Source of the DNA: Melastoma dodecandrum
Taxonomy: Eukaryota; Streptophyta; Magnoliopsida; Myrtales; Melastomataceae
Reading direction: 5' to 3'
NCBI GenBank assembly: GCA_029817715.1
Contig: JARUPY010000085.1
Span: 3,968,001 to 4,032,000 of the forward strand
Length of the DNA stretch: 64,000 nt
Part shown: positions 45,713 to 57,241 of the stretch, in pieces
Position numbering within the stretch: position 1 is the first letter of the stretch
How the letters are laid out: the number at the start of each line of letters is the position of its first letter
Notes under the pieces: generated by a model
What the model saw: only the letters and a program-made list of their open reading frames with translations
What the model was told of the DNA's origin: nothing
Database searches by the model: none
Position numbers and translations under genes: made by a program

Positions 45713-47022
45713 CTAAACGTCTCTCTTCATGATTTCGAGGAGGAAATCATTCCAAGCATCAATAGGCCCGGGCAAGCACCAGTGCACACAGTCATTATAC
45801 AGAGTTAACTTCTCATGGGGCCAATGTCCGTATGTGCTTGGATGGCCATCGGGTCTCAGCAACATTGGCCTTGTAGTGTCAAGTAATCTGTACTTCAGCT
45901 TTCTCTTCTTTCCTTCTTCTTTAGCCTTCCTGAATTCTTCAACCTGTGCCTTGTAGAAATCAATGTCATTGCCTTCCAAGGAAGTCTCGTTCCTCTTGAA
46001 CGGTCTTGTTCTCTGACAATGTCCTCCTTTGTTCCATGGCCCGCCTTCGAAGTGTGATGGCGAAAATGTCCTGAGGTATGTTATCCCTTTATAGTCTTTC
46101 ATGGTATTCAATGCTCGGAAGGCCGTCCTAAAGGCCTTTCCGTACGCATGGAACGTTGAAAGACGAGTTACATTTCCAGTATTCTCGAAGTTGCAGCCAA
46201 CTCTGCGGTGGTTCTCATAGTAGATCACCGGACGGGTAAACCAGTGCCCAGCAGAGATTACGACGTGGCTGAATTCAGCCATCTTTCTGGTCCATTCCTC
46301 ATCAAACTCGTCGAGATAGAGATTAAATTGGCTAGCCAGTGTTGGACTGCTCTTTTCTGCTTCTCTGGCTTTTACTAGGTAGGGTGACCAAAAAATGGCA
46401 AGAGTGAAGTCATAGGTTGTATACCTCCATCGTTTGAATTCCAAGTGCTTGGTTGGTGAAACATCTTCAGGATATTCTTCCTACAATTGCAAATTTCACT
46501 TTCTCGTTTATAACCGAGCTTAGTAACTTCTGCCAGTTTGATGTCCAGAAGGTGGCTTACCCTGGATAGAAGACATATGAGAGACTGAACTTGGTTCCTG
46601 GCCAAGGAATCACCGACAAAGGCCATGGACTTTCCTCGCATGAGCTCCAGGAATTCCCCTGGGTTGAAAATGGGTAGCTCGCAACCACGGGGCTTCCACC
46701 TCCATCTCAGGTACTCGGTATCTGGTCTTCCATGCTTCATGCAGTTCTGGTGGTTATGAATCGCCCAACAAGTTTCATTCGTGTAGTATGGAGCTTCGGG
46801 GTTCCGAACCCATTCCCCATTAAAAATGTCGCACCCTTTCCTGCTTGGCTTTGAAATCATGGAGTACCTGGCGAGATAATTTCTCGGGGATGCAACGGGG
46901 AAAGGCTGCCCACCAAAGTTGTTGTAGAGAACAATGACGGTAAGGAGGATCGTACACAGAGTTGCAAGGTGGACAATAGGTGGAGTGCTCTCCTGCGTCT
47001 TCGCCTTTAGTTTGAACTTCAT
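45713..47022 (-). CDS. TRICHOME BIREFRINGENCE-LIKE polysaccharide O-acetyltransferase
   Basis: Golgi type II membrane protein that adds acetyl groups to cell-wall polysaccharide; the nearest motifs resemble the AXY4/TBL19-27 clade acting on xyloglucan or related glycans. Two exons, 47022-46561 and 46480-45713, joined in phase by an 80-base GT-AG intron; 409 residues. An N-terminal anchor helix ([20 protein letters not shown]) is followed by the TBL domain ([20 protein letters not shown], then [20 protein letters not shown]). The DUF231 domain comes next, with the catalytic GDS in [10 protein letters not shown] and the DxxH motif in [10 protein letters not shown] near the end. The start Met lies just before the membrane helix. 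Substrate cannot be read from sequence. Confidence 0.92.
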
Positions 47023-48080
47023 TGTTTGTTTCTCTGTTGGGATATTGCTTGCAACAATCTAGTGTTTAAATCAGCATGTTATGACGATAACACCTTGCCG
47101 TGATCGCCCCTTTCCAATTTTTTCTAATTAATGCTTTTGATTTGTCGGCTTAGCTGTCTGTTAGGTTATGTCTGCCCATTTTCAATTTGATTGGTCTTCC
47201 TTAATCATGGATCGGAAGGTCGATCCCAATGATAATAATCACTGAAATTGTTAGAAATAAGATTAACAAGGAAAATGCATGTGCGTGGATTGGATTTGAC
47301 AGTTTGGTCTTATCAATCTTCTTGAACGTGACAACATTCTTTGTTTTCTTGAGGTCAGATTCAGAAGCAGTTGACTTACAGCCTATTGATGGAGACATTC
47401 CAACACCTCGAATGGTGCTGATCCACTACTCTCTCTTTTTTTTTTTTTTTTTGCATTATCACCGACTTGCTATTGAGTTGGATGTTTGCCTGCAGATGCC
47501 AAGAGGTTCAACGCTTTTGAGGAGGGAACGTGTGCTCAGAGGCTTCTTTCTAACTTGAATTGGTAAAAGGGATGCGAAAAGGTTGTCCTTGATTTTTGCT
47601 CAAGGGTCCGTCAGAACCTTCTTCACTCTTGAAAGTTGGGTGTAAAAATCTGCAGATTCCAGCTTAGGTTACATGAGGGATGAAAAAACATTCTAGTCCA
47701 TCGACATGACAGTCCACGAACATGAGGTATCGATCTTTACTTTTGGTTCGATTGGAATGTCTGTTTGGTCGGAATTGTGGAGTCGGGTAACCTGTACTTC
47801 TCATGTTATCCAGGGAAGTCACACAGCCGTTAGCCATGTCTATATCTTCATGCTAGACTTTTTATTGAATTTTGCGTGCAAGATTAAACGCCAAATCTTC
47901 TTTGAGTGTGACTTCTTATTCAATGTCGTCGCACTGGGAAGATCGAATGGTTGACTAACCAAAAGGTCGAAACATGGGTTGTGAGAATGATTTGGCCACA
48001 ACAAAGTAAGATACTGATATGACATTAGTGATGCAATTCGGACAATCACGTCCATTCATTGATGATTACTGGGATATCCA
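47023..48080. other. Non-coding stretch
   Basis: Upstream of the TBL gene and downstream of the tryptophan synthase gene. It has an uninterrupted T run at about 47439-47452. No exon was recognised. Confidence 0.4.
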
Positions 48081-50027
48081 TCAAGCTTGCAGTTGAGGGA
48101 TTTTGGACAGCGATTCTTGGACCTTTTCCTCAGCGTAAGAGAGGTCTACCATGTTGCCCTGCAAGTATTTCTCATATGACGTCAGATCAAAGTGGCCATG
48201 TCCGCACATCGCCATGAGTATCACCTTTGATTGCCCCGACTCTCTGCATTGAAGGGCCTCTCTTATGGTGGCAGCAATGGCATGAGTGGGCTCTGGCGCT
48301 GGTATTATACCTTCTGTTCTCGCGAACTTTATCGCACCTGGAACAAAAGACTTTCAGTGGAGAACATTTCCATTCGCAAGTCGCTTGAGGAGTTTGTGTC
48401 AATAAAGACGCACCTTCAAAGCATTCTGTCTGAGGGATCGAGATCGCGTCCATCATCCCCAGTTCGTACACGTGTGACAGTAATGGAGCCATGCCGTGGT
48501 AACGCAGTCCTCCTGAGCCATTAGCAAAACGTTTACAAATGGCCCATGTTCTCAGATCACTGTGGCAACGGATGAATCAGAACAGATATGGCTTTACCGG
48601 CATGGATCGGATCGGGAATGAAGTCATGCCCAAGTGTGTGCATCTTCATCAGTGGGGTCAGCCCAGCCGTGTCCCCAAAATCATATGCATACACACCTTT
48701 TGTCAAGGACGGGCACGCTGTGGGTTCAGTTGCTCTTATGACAGGGTTAATGTTCCCTTTGAGCTTCTCACGAATGAAAGGGAAACTAAGCCCCGCAAAA
48801 TTAGACCCACCGCCAGTGCACCCTATGATCACGTCAGGGGACTCGCCCAGCGCCTCCATCTGTTTTATGCACTCTTCACCGATGACGGTCTGATGTAATA
48901 ACACGTGATTTAAGACGCTCCCTAGGCAATACTTGGTGTCTGGGTTTGTAGCAGCGACTTCGACAGCCTCCGAAATGGCAATGCCTAAACTTCCCGGGCT
49001 ATTGGGGTCGACCAGTAGGATTTTTCTGCCGGCTTCGGTAATGTTAGATGGAGATGGGTGGACATTCGCGCCCCAAGTCTGCATCATCAGTTTCCGGTAA
49101 GGTTTCTGATCGTATGATGCTCGGACTTGCCATACCTGTCAAAAGAATTCATGTGTAGCAACAAGTTAGAATCTTGATTAATAATCACTACTAAGGATCA
49201 AACTCAAGTCTAATTTGGGTTACCTCGCAGTCCAGACCAAACAAACTGCAGGCGAAGGACAACGAGCTCCCCCACTGGCCAGCGCCGGTCTCCGTGACGA
49301 CCTTCTTGACGCCTTCCTGTGCATTGTACCAGACTTGAGGAACGGCAGAGTTCGGTTTGTGCGAGCCGGCAGGGCTGACACCTTCGTACTTGTAATAGAT
49401 CCTCGCGGGAGTGTCGAGGAGCTTCTCCAATCTCTTGGCCCTGAAACCGTTCCTCATAAAAAAGACTTGCACTCACCAGCGTTTACTCTGAAATCGAAGC
49501 GGACTAAAAACTCATTGCAGACCTTATTAGAGGGGTTGGCCGCCAAAGCCTATAAATGTCGAGAACCTCATCAGGTATATCGACGAATCTGTCGAGGCTG
49601 GCTTCCTGCCTTATCAAGGCCTCGGGGAAAAGCGGTGAGAGATCCTCAGGCTCAATCGGCAGGAGGGTCCTGGGGTGCAAAGGCGGGGGAGGCTTGACAG
49701 GCAAATCAGCAACTAAGTTGTACCACCGACAAGGGACCTCGACATGGACATGCCTCGCCTCTACCGCCGACGCTCTCACATTCACTCCAGCCCCACCCAA
49801 CAACCGAAGCCGCCTGGATTTCTTATCCCCTAAAAATTTGAGCACAAACTCAAGCGGCAGGACCAGGATTACAATCTTCTTACAAGGCCTCTCCAGCAAT
49901 AATCTAGTAACTTGTCCTAAAGAAGACACACAGAACAGGACAGGACCATACCATTGTTGCGGTGGGTGTTAGGTCGAAGCCAGGCGGCTGAAGATGAATT
50001 TGCAGAAAAGGAAATCTGAGCAGCCAT
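48081..50027 (-). CDS. TSBtype2: Tryptophan synthase beta chain, type 2
   Basis: PLP enzyme of the TrpB2 branch, which condenses indole (or a related acceptor) with serine. The plant type-2 protein is thought to act without an alpha subunit. Exons: 50027-49952, 49829-49523, 49440-49224, 49135-48598, 48512-48414 and 48337-48081; phases agree, 497 residues. Key stretches: [14 protein letters not shown] start ([20 protein letters not shown]); the PLP-lysine region [40 protein letters not shown]; the phosphate-binding loop [20 protein letters not shown]; and [20 protein letters not shown]. It ends [10 protein letters not shown]. The first exon ([16 protein letters not shown]...) looks like a plastid transit peptide. 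Confidence 0.94.
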
Positions 50028-50819
50028 CCCACTTTCCTCTCTTTCCTGACGCACCCTTTTAACAACGCACTTTAAATGTGGAGCAACTGTTGTGAGACTT
50101 TTATGATACAAGATTTGGAATTTTGTCTTTGTCGGAAGAGATGGATGACTTTTTTTGATTGGGGACGACTTTCTTTTACATCCCCTTCAAACCCGTGGGT
50201 GGGTGGGTCTCTTCATGAGCTTTGAGAGAGTCTCATTTACTGCTTTCTCAAACCTTCCAACTATGAGCACTTACAAAACAATCTCAAAACTTAGAGAAGA
50301 GACATGGCTGTGAAGGCACAAATCGTGTGTTCAGTTTTCGGAATCGCACGGCTCCTTCGGTTTCACCAAAATATGCCGGAACCCTTCCGACATAGGCATT
50401 CCATTCCTCAATCCATTTCGTTCCGGAACTCGTTACATTCCGGCCACAACCAATCCAATTCCCCTGATTTTCTTTCATTTTTTTAATTCAAATTATCTCT
50501 TCCTTTTTTTGCCTTACTTGCTCCTCAGAAATCATATATATAATATAAATTTAGAGAGGAATCAATAACGTAAGCATCGCTCTTTTTTTAAAAGACATGA
50601 CGAAAAGGAATTAAACAAAAAAAATGCATTTTGAGTTATGATAAGATTTTTACTTACCATTTATTTATTTATTTATGTATACACTAAGTTGTTGGTGTTG
50701 TGCGAAGTCAAAATTTTGGGGAATTGGAGAGGGTAATTTGTTTTATTCATTGTTATTCGGATCAATCCGTTCTTCATTGACCTGAACTCGTTAAAAATTA
50801 ATCGATTTAGTGGTTTGCT
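50028..50819. other. Non-coding stretch
   Basis: Promoter side of the tryptophan synthase gene. The left half is unremarkable; AT-rich DNA with TTTATTTATTTAT repeats occurs at 50660-50676. No exon was recognised. Confidence 0.4.
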
Positions 50820-51400
50820 CAGGCTTTCACGATCTTTTCCCACCATTGCTGGAGGACCATCTTGTAGAACATTGATCTCCTCGTCGTTTGGTTGCATGTT
50901 AAGCTGTCCTCCCTCAATAGCACAAACGGGCAGTCCCACTTCCCCTGTCCGAGCACTTGTTGGAAGGCCGGGAAGCTGAAGTCAGGAAGATGCTCTCGCA
51001 TCGACACCCGACCCATCTTCGAGAGTCAGAAGTGGCATGCTGCACATAGAACCTCCTCCCCGAGCTGTTGCTGCTGGGAAGAACCTGAAACTTCTGGTGC
51101 ACATCTCCGTAGTCGATGGGTCGCAGTCTCACATCCTGCACGTGACCCCCGAAACAACCTTGCACCCAGTCTTCCTCCATTGAACAGGTTTACGAAAACC
51201 TGCAAATGGGTACCGAGATCTCGATGAATTAAACCCACCAACAGAAACCAAAAACTCACATACAGAGGTTGGACCGTTCGATTTGCATATATGAGATAAC
51301 ACATGCGGCAAAAGGCTCATCGAGAACCGAGATGAACCAAAACTTCTAGGTTGCAGCTCAGTTATCCAGATAGAGGAGGACCCTGTCCTGAGAGATATGG
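50820..51400 (-). pseudogene. DUF1262 gene fragment (copy A)
   Basis: Right to left: QDRVLLYLDN and KFWFISVLDEPFA (end of the family's exon 1, with stops between them, about 51390-51300), then WVQGCFGGHVQDVRLRPIDY (start of exon 2, about 51165), then REHLPDFSFPAFQQVL and RRSMFYKMVLQQWWEKI (about 51000-50830). These match parts of the intact copy at 54293-55546 but lie in different frames. The C-terminal third is missing past about 50820. A decayed partial copy. Confidence 0.78.
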
Positions 51401-51653
51401 CTCTTACTAAAGGAGAAGGTGTTATAATATTCGGGATAGATCCTCAACGGCGAGATAGTAAGTTGCAGCATAAACTTTGTTGAGATAATGTTGTCGAAAA
51501 TTGAAAATTGTGCCACCACGATTCTGAAGCAAAGAAGCCAAAAAACCCAAGCTTACAAAGCAAAAATTTCACATGAAAATGTTTTAATTCACTTATTTAT
51601 ACAAGCAGAAAGTTGGTTGCTTTGTAGCTGCGATCATAAGGCCGGATCCGTTC

Positions 51654-53741
51654 TCATTCCCACTTGACGCGCACCTTGTCTGTGTGCCGAAACTCGTACA
51701 TCATCACCGGGGTTCCGTTCAACCTCATCAACACGAAACTCTCCACTAGAACATAGCAGCAGAAGCCCTTGCACTCCTCCCCAGTCCCTCTTTCGGCCTT
51801 CACCACAACCTCCAGGTCCTTTTCCCTTGCCCCGTCGCTGTCCATGTAGCCTCCCTCCTTCTGTAGCCACTTTATGTTCTCCAGAATGGCCGTGCTCATC
51901 CCCAATCTTGCCCCCCTCTGAGTATTTTCCCCAGTTAGCTGCCTGAACCACACCAGTCTATCAGGGCCAACCCTCTGGTCCTCTTCAGCTTTCAACCCGA
52001 AGATGGAAACACCTTCCTTCTGTACGTTCACGTTGACAGTTACTTGCTTGGTCTGGTAATTCATGCTCTCACAGGTGTAAATCTTCTCCCACCTTTGCTT
52101 AAGAAGCATCTTGTAGAATAATGATCTCTTCATTTGGTCGCGTATTCCACCATCCTCCCTGAAGAATACAAACGGGCAGTACCACTTCCCCACGGTTACC
52201 GGATCCGATGATTTGTTAGAGATGGGGAAGCTGAAATCTGGAAGATGTGCCCGCTGAGAGGCATCAAGACCTGATGCTCCTTCGAGCTGAGGCTGGTAGG
52301 TGTCGGAGGTTCTGACTGTTAGTGTGTGCATGATAGAGATATTAGTGACTCTAAAATCCATGGCCATGGAGGAATGTTTTACATTCAAGAGAGTCTATTA
52401 TATCTTGGTAATCAAGTAAAACAATTAATTCGGTGATGATGTATTTTGCGCCGAATTAATTGAGATGTCGGTTAGATGAAGAGATTGAATTACACGGTAA
52501 TCGGTTCATAGTGGTATATGATTTATGATCATTATCCTAACACGTTGGGTGACTAATTAGAATTAATTGGATTATTAATTTATTCTGAAATATCGGAAGC
52601 AAATAAATTGACCAAGATCGAATATGAATTTATTCGGGTCAATTTATAAAGGATATATATATTTAAAATTTTATTTATTTATTTAAATGTTATATCCAAT
52701 ATATAGTTTATTTAATTAAATCATTTTAATGCATGTGTCGTTGGAAGCTTTTTTAATTTCCACATGTCCACGTCACTTGCATTAAATAGTCTTAATAATA
52801 TTATTAAAACTATTATTATTATCTTACGTAACGAATCTTTTTCCATTAATTTTGTCCATTAAATTTTTCTTCCGTTACACTAAGACGATTGATTAGAGGA
52901 AACGTAAATTTTTTATGGCAAGAAATTTAGTGGGATAAAATAAAGAAAAAAAAAGGTATTATGTTTTTCTCTGAGTATCGTCAGAGGTTTTTGTGATTTT
53001 GGAAACAAATCTCTGTAGCTTTAGAAATCAGAGAGTAAGATTTGTGAAAATGAGAGAAATTCTTTTTGCTTTCGAAGAGTTCTCAGACGGATCCAAGAGG
53101 CTAGCACCTACCGGATCGTCAGAGGTTCTGACATCCCAAAACTTATGCCTCAGGTAAATAGATGGAAATCCGTCTGAGGCGACAGATTCCGCGTGGAACT
53201 TATGAGCCCTGCTTTGAATAATCTTGAACTTCTGATAATCATCTTGGTAGTCGAAGGGTCTTGGTTTCATGTCTTGTATGGATTTCCCGAAACAACCTGG
53301 GACTTTATCTGCTTCCCGTGAACACACAAGCGATGACCTGGATATGGCCGTCGGAATATCGTGGAATCATCAAAAAGGAAAACGGCAACAAACAGCACAG
53401 GATTGACACATCTGGTACAGCGATACGCACCCTTTATGTTTCCCTTCTGCGCATATGACATAGTACGTGTCTGATGACAGGGGAGTGCCGAGAACTGGGA
53501 GGAACCAGAGCTTCCTGGAGATGTCTTCGTCATCTGGCTGTAAGTTGAGAAACCTGTCCTGAGGGAAAGGGAACTTGGTAACTGAATCGCTCTTGCAGGT
53601 GCCCCAGCAACATGTGTTCTCTTCAATCGCTTCCCTGTCGGTAATGGCGAGATATCCGGAGCAGGGTCCGTCCTTCGGCTTATCCATGGAGTCATTTGAT
53701 GATGATCTTCTGGACGCTGACAGCAGCCTCGTGACGTACAT
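51654..53741 (-). pseudogene. DUF1262 gene split by an insertion (copy B)
   Basis: The function of DUF1262 proteins is unknown. Exon 1 (53741-53431, 311 bases, the same length as in the intact copy) reads MYVTRLLSASRRSSS... to ICAEGKHKG. Exon 2 starts at 53337 in phase (SSLVCSREADKVPGCFG...) and continues to VRTSDDP near 53118. The rest of the protein resumes at about 52316 (RTSDTYQPQLEGASGLDASQ) and runs open to the stop at 51654 (ending KVRVKWE). The two halves are separated by about 800 bases of AT-rich DNA that the intact copy lacks. No intron with matching phase removes it, so the gene is probably inactive, or its 3' half is transcribed alone. Confidence 0.7.
52317..53132. mobile_element. 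AT-rich insertion within DUF1262 copy B
   Basis: Compared with the intact paralogue at 54293-55546, about 800 extra bases lie in the middle of exon 2. Both junctions carry GTC(G/A)GAGGTTCTGAC (52302-52316 and 53118-53132), a 15-base repeat with one mismatch that looks like a target-site duplication. The insert is AT-rich, has no open frame, and has no obvious poly-A tail or terminal inverted repeat. An unrecognised transposable element or a recombination scar between paralogues are both possible. Confidence 0.5.
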
Positions 53742-54292
53742 CCTTCTCCAGCAGGATCCTTTATCGTTCCTAGATCAGTTCCCTCGAGAGCTTATGTAGC
53801 TTTGAAATTTCGACAGAAACAAATAGTCAGAAGGGGGCCGAACTGGCACCAGCTGCTTAAATCCACCGTCAGATTAACCGCAACACCAGCATAAGCTGTT
53901 CCAGTGCGTTTGCCTTGTTTGAAAATTAAAGTTTGGTTGGTTATTAGGAATATCAAAATTGCCGCCGGTTAACATCAGGCCAGTACAACTCTTGCACGAC
54001 AGCATTACCTTCGTTGTGTCCATCGCCACACACTGCGAACAAAAGTCATCATTCTTGGACATGATATGATCCGTGAAGTCGTTTGCGTTGTGTACATCGG
54101 TGTTCGCGTCGGAAGCGGCTACAGCGCAACTCCGTACGGACCGTGATTAATTTAGGCCCAAAATATTCTGACATGTCAACAATCGGCCAAGGAGGGAAGA
54201 AGCTTATTTAAACATACAGAGAAAGATGGCCGATGTTCCATTCGAACATCGTGTAGCTGTCCGCTGGGCAATTTTCAGATTGGCCTGAGAGC
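53742..54292. other. Spacer between DUF1262 copies
   Basis: No gene was recognised. It contains the upstream region of copy B and the region downstream of copy C. Confidence 0.4.
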
Positions 54293-55546
54293 TCATTCCC
54301 ACTTGGTCCGTGTCTTTTGTGTGTGCCAGAACTCGTATGTCATCATCGTGCTTCCGTCCAATCTCGTTAGGACGAAGCTTTCCACAAGGACATAGCAGCA
54401 AAAGCCCCTCCCCAGCCCCGCCCCTCTGTTCACATCCACCGCCACGTTCGCTTCCATCGCCTGGTTGTCATCGTAAATGTACCCTCCTTTATCTTGCGCC
54501 CACTTCATCTTCTCGAATACGGCTGTGCTCATCCCCCATCGTATCCCCCTCCTGGTTCTTTCCTCGGTCTGCACCACCTGGAACCACACCATTCCGTCAA
54601 GGCCCCTCATGTCGTCCTTCTCGGCCTTCATGCCAAAGATCGAAACATCTTCCTTACGTATGTTTACGTTGATGGTTACATCACTGGTATCATATGACAT
54701 GCTCTCACATGCGTAGATCTTCTCCCACCTTTGCTTGAGGGCCATCTTGTAGAACATCGATCTCTTCATTTCTTTGCGTATTTCTCCATCCACCTTGAAG
54801 AACACAGATGGGCAAAACCACTTCCCCACGATCACAGGATTCGAACACTTGTTTGAGATGGGAAAATTGAGATCCGGAAGACGTGATCGCAGCGAGTCAT
54901 CCAGACCCCATGCTTCTTGGAGCTCGTGGTAAGAGCCGGAGGTCCGCACAGGCCAAGACTTCACCCTTAGGCAGGCTGGAGGGAATCCGTCAGAGGCGGC
55001 AGACTGCGCGTAGAACCTCCCGCGGCCGCTGGTAAGAATCTTGAACTTTTGGTAAACATCTCGGTAGTCGAAGGGCACTGGTTTAAAGTCCCGTATGGAT
55101 CTCCCGAAACAACCTTGGACCTTGTCCTCTTCCCTGGAGCATACGCACGACAACCTGCAACAACAAATAAATTAGCGAGAAACCTGTAAAATGAACACAA
55201 CTAATCGAAGTTTTGACCATGCTATTGCGTCATACCCTCGATATTTCCCTTCTGCACATATGACGTAGTAAACGTTGTCCGATAGAGGCAGGTCGAGAAC
55301 CGGGATGAACCAGAGCTTGGTGATGGTGGGGTCTTCGTTAATCGGCTCGTAGTGGAGAATCCTGTCATTAGGGAAAGGGAACTTGGTAACCGAATCACTC
55401 TCGCAGGTGCCCCAGCAACATGCGTTCTCTTCTCGGGCTTGCTGGTCGGTGATCACGAGATATCCCGAGAAGGGGCCGTCGTTCGGCTTATCAACAAAGC
55501 CATTCGAACATCTTCTGGACATTGACAGAGGCCTCGTCACGTACAT
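54293..55546 (-). CDS. DUF1262 family protein, intact (copy C)
   Basis: Plant-specific family of unknown biochemical function. Two exons, 55546-55236 and 55154-54293, joined in phase 2 by an 81-base GT-AG intron; 390 residues, a usual family length. Conserved pieces: the start MYVTRPLSMSRR; FSGYLVITDQQ; NACCWGTCESDSVTKFPFPN; LWFIPVLDLPLSDNVYYVIC; VCSREEDKVQGCFGRS; ASDGFPPACLRVKSWPVRTS; MKRSMFYKMALKQRWEKIYA; CCYVLVESFVLTRLDGS; and the end TRTKWE. There is no signal peptide or membrane helix, so it is probably cytosolic or nuclear. It is the only complete member of a local array and the template against which the neighbouring fragments were identified. Confidence 0.9.
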
Positions 55547-55969
55547 CTTCCTGGAACAGATCTGATCCCGAAGTCTGGGTCCATTCTTGCCTGCTCCGGA
55601 ATATCATATAAAACCAGACAAAGAAAGTCAGCTAACTACACCAGATACTGTCTCCACTCTTGTGGTTGATCTTATCCTCGAATCAACTGTTGGATTAACA
55701 AAAGAAAATAAAAGGATCCCAACTCAGCTCTCAAGCAAGAGATCGCGGAATCACGACCGAGTAATCTTTACTTCACAAACCGCGTTTCTACTGTTCGAAT
55801 GAAATTCCAAGTCGTTCCCAAAGGGTCACGTCTGTAGTAAGACAATTAAACCTGTTTAGGTAATCCTAATGCTTTATTCTTTTTTTTTCAATGAATTTGA
55901 CATTGTTAGGTAAGCTGGATGCATTAGTTTAGATAATTAATGATTTAGTGGTTCCTAATGACCACCCCA
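55547..55969. other. Spacer upstream of DUF1262 copy C
   Basis: No gene was recognised; likely promoter of the intact DUF1262 gene. Confidence 0.35.
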
Positions 55970-56680
55970 AGTCTTACACAAACAAAACAATTCCCTTGCG
56001 AATGAAGAGGAGTAGATCTGGCACAACAAGGCGATTGATCACACTGAGACTGAATAACCCCATCTCCGCCCCGATTTGTTTCTGGTGCAACAACTCGTAT
56101 GTCATCGCCGCGCTTCCGTCCGACCTCGTTGGCACGAAGCTATTAGACGGGGCATAACACAAGAAATAAATAGCGAAGGAAGGCTCTATCATTTCATTGG
56201 CAGTATATACAGAAACACAATCTACTGTTTGTAAACAAGTTTGGCCAGATCAGTTGCATTAAAGATTTTTAATTCCTAACAACCTCCAGGAATCTCTGTT
56301 AAGGCAGGGGATAACTTTGTAAGTGAATCGGAGAATTGATCCTTTGAATGAGCATCTCGCTAGTTGAAGGGCCTCAGTTCCATGTCCTGCATTGATCTCC
56401 CGAAACAACTTGTGGCATTTGTCTGCTTCACATGATAACCTGGAAATCGGCAATGGATGAACAAAAGAGAAAACGGCAGACAAACAACACAGGAATCGAG
56501 GATCAACTCATATGGTACTGGTGATACACACCCTTTATGTTTCCCTTCTGCACGTATGACATAGTACTCGTTGGCGATAGGGGAGTACCAAGAACTGGGA
56601 GGAGCCGGAGCTTCCTCTGGTTGACGCCTTCTTAATCTGGCAATATGTTGAGAAACCTGTCCTGAGGGAAAGGGAAACTT
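55970..56680 (-). pseudogene. DUF1262 gene remnant (copy D1)
   Basis: Scattered pieces of the family in the expected order on the minus strand: the end of exon 1 (LPVLGTPLS, about 56590), the KGNIKG splice region (about 56540), the start of exon 2 (CEADKCHKLF at about 56420), and the C-terminal stretch with FVPTRSDGSAAMTYE (about 56120). Much of exon 2 is deleted and frames differ. No function is expected. Confidence 0.68.
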
Positions 56681-56689
56681 CGTCCTGAG

Positions 56690-57035
56690 AGCTCATTCAC
56701 AGTTGGTCTGTCTCCTTTGTGTGTGCCTGACCTCTTACGTCATCATGGTGCATCGATTCAATCTCGTTAGGACGAAGCTCTCCACGAGGACATAGCAGGA
56801 AAAGCCCTTGCACAGCCCCATCCCTCTTTTCACCGCCACCGCCACGTTCTCTTCCATCTCCCGGTCGTCGACATAAACATACCCTCCCTCTTGAATACGG
56901 CTGGGCTCATCCCCCTTCGTGTCCTCATGCAAGATCTCTCATCAGTCTGCCCCGCACTGAACCACACCATATGCCATTTTGTCGAGATCACACCATTCGC
57001 AGCATCATGCTCAATAAATACCCTGGCATCCATCT
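56690..57035 (-). pseudogene. DUF1262 C-terminal remnant (copy D2)
   Basis: Contains EMEENVAVAVKRGMGLCKGF and SCYVLVESFVLTRLNRCTMM, matching the C-terminal 80 or so residues of the intact copy, followed by a premature stop. The upstream sequence that should precede it is absent or shifted. It sits directly left of D1's downstream end in the array and may once have belonged to a separate copy. Confidence 0.68.
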
Positions 57036-57080
57036 TTTTTGTGGACGATGAGTGGGTCGAATCACAATTTCAAGCAATCA

Positions 57081-57180
57081 GGCCCATTCAAACTAATTGG
57101 GCCTGTCTAAAGCCCATTTACCATTTTCATCTAACTCATATAAATAGCTCCCCCGAAAACCCTCAGTTCGAAACCCTAGC
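57081..57180 (+). promoter_or_regulatory. RPL35 promoter: GCCCA sites, TATA box and telo-box
   Basis: Upstream of RPL35 are AGGCCCA, TTGGGCC and AAGCCCA at 57080-57116 (site II/TCP type), TATAAATA at 57139-57146, and AAACCCTAGC at 57171-57180 (telo-box). A second telo-box (AAAACCCTAG) lies just inside intron 1 at about 57248. This combination is typical of plant ribosomal protein genes and drives coordinated expression in dividing cells. Confidence 0.8.
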
Positions 57181-57241
57181 CGACTCCCCCACCGGTCCCA
57201 ACTGCGCCGTCGCGAAGCCCCTCCGCACCGTCAACGCAACG

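Noticed and set aside
48588..49972. Plus-strand open frames opposite tryptophan synthase
   Set aside because: Antisense of conserved exons; the minus-strand reading gives the whole enzyme.
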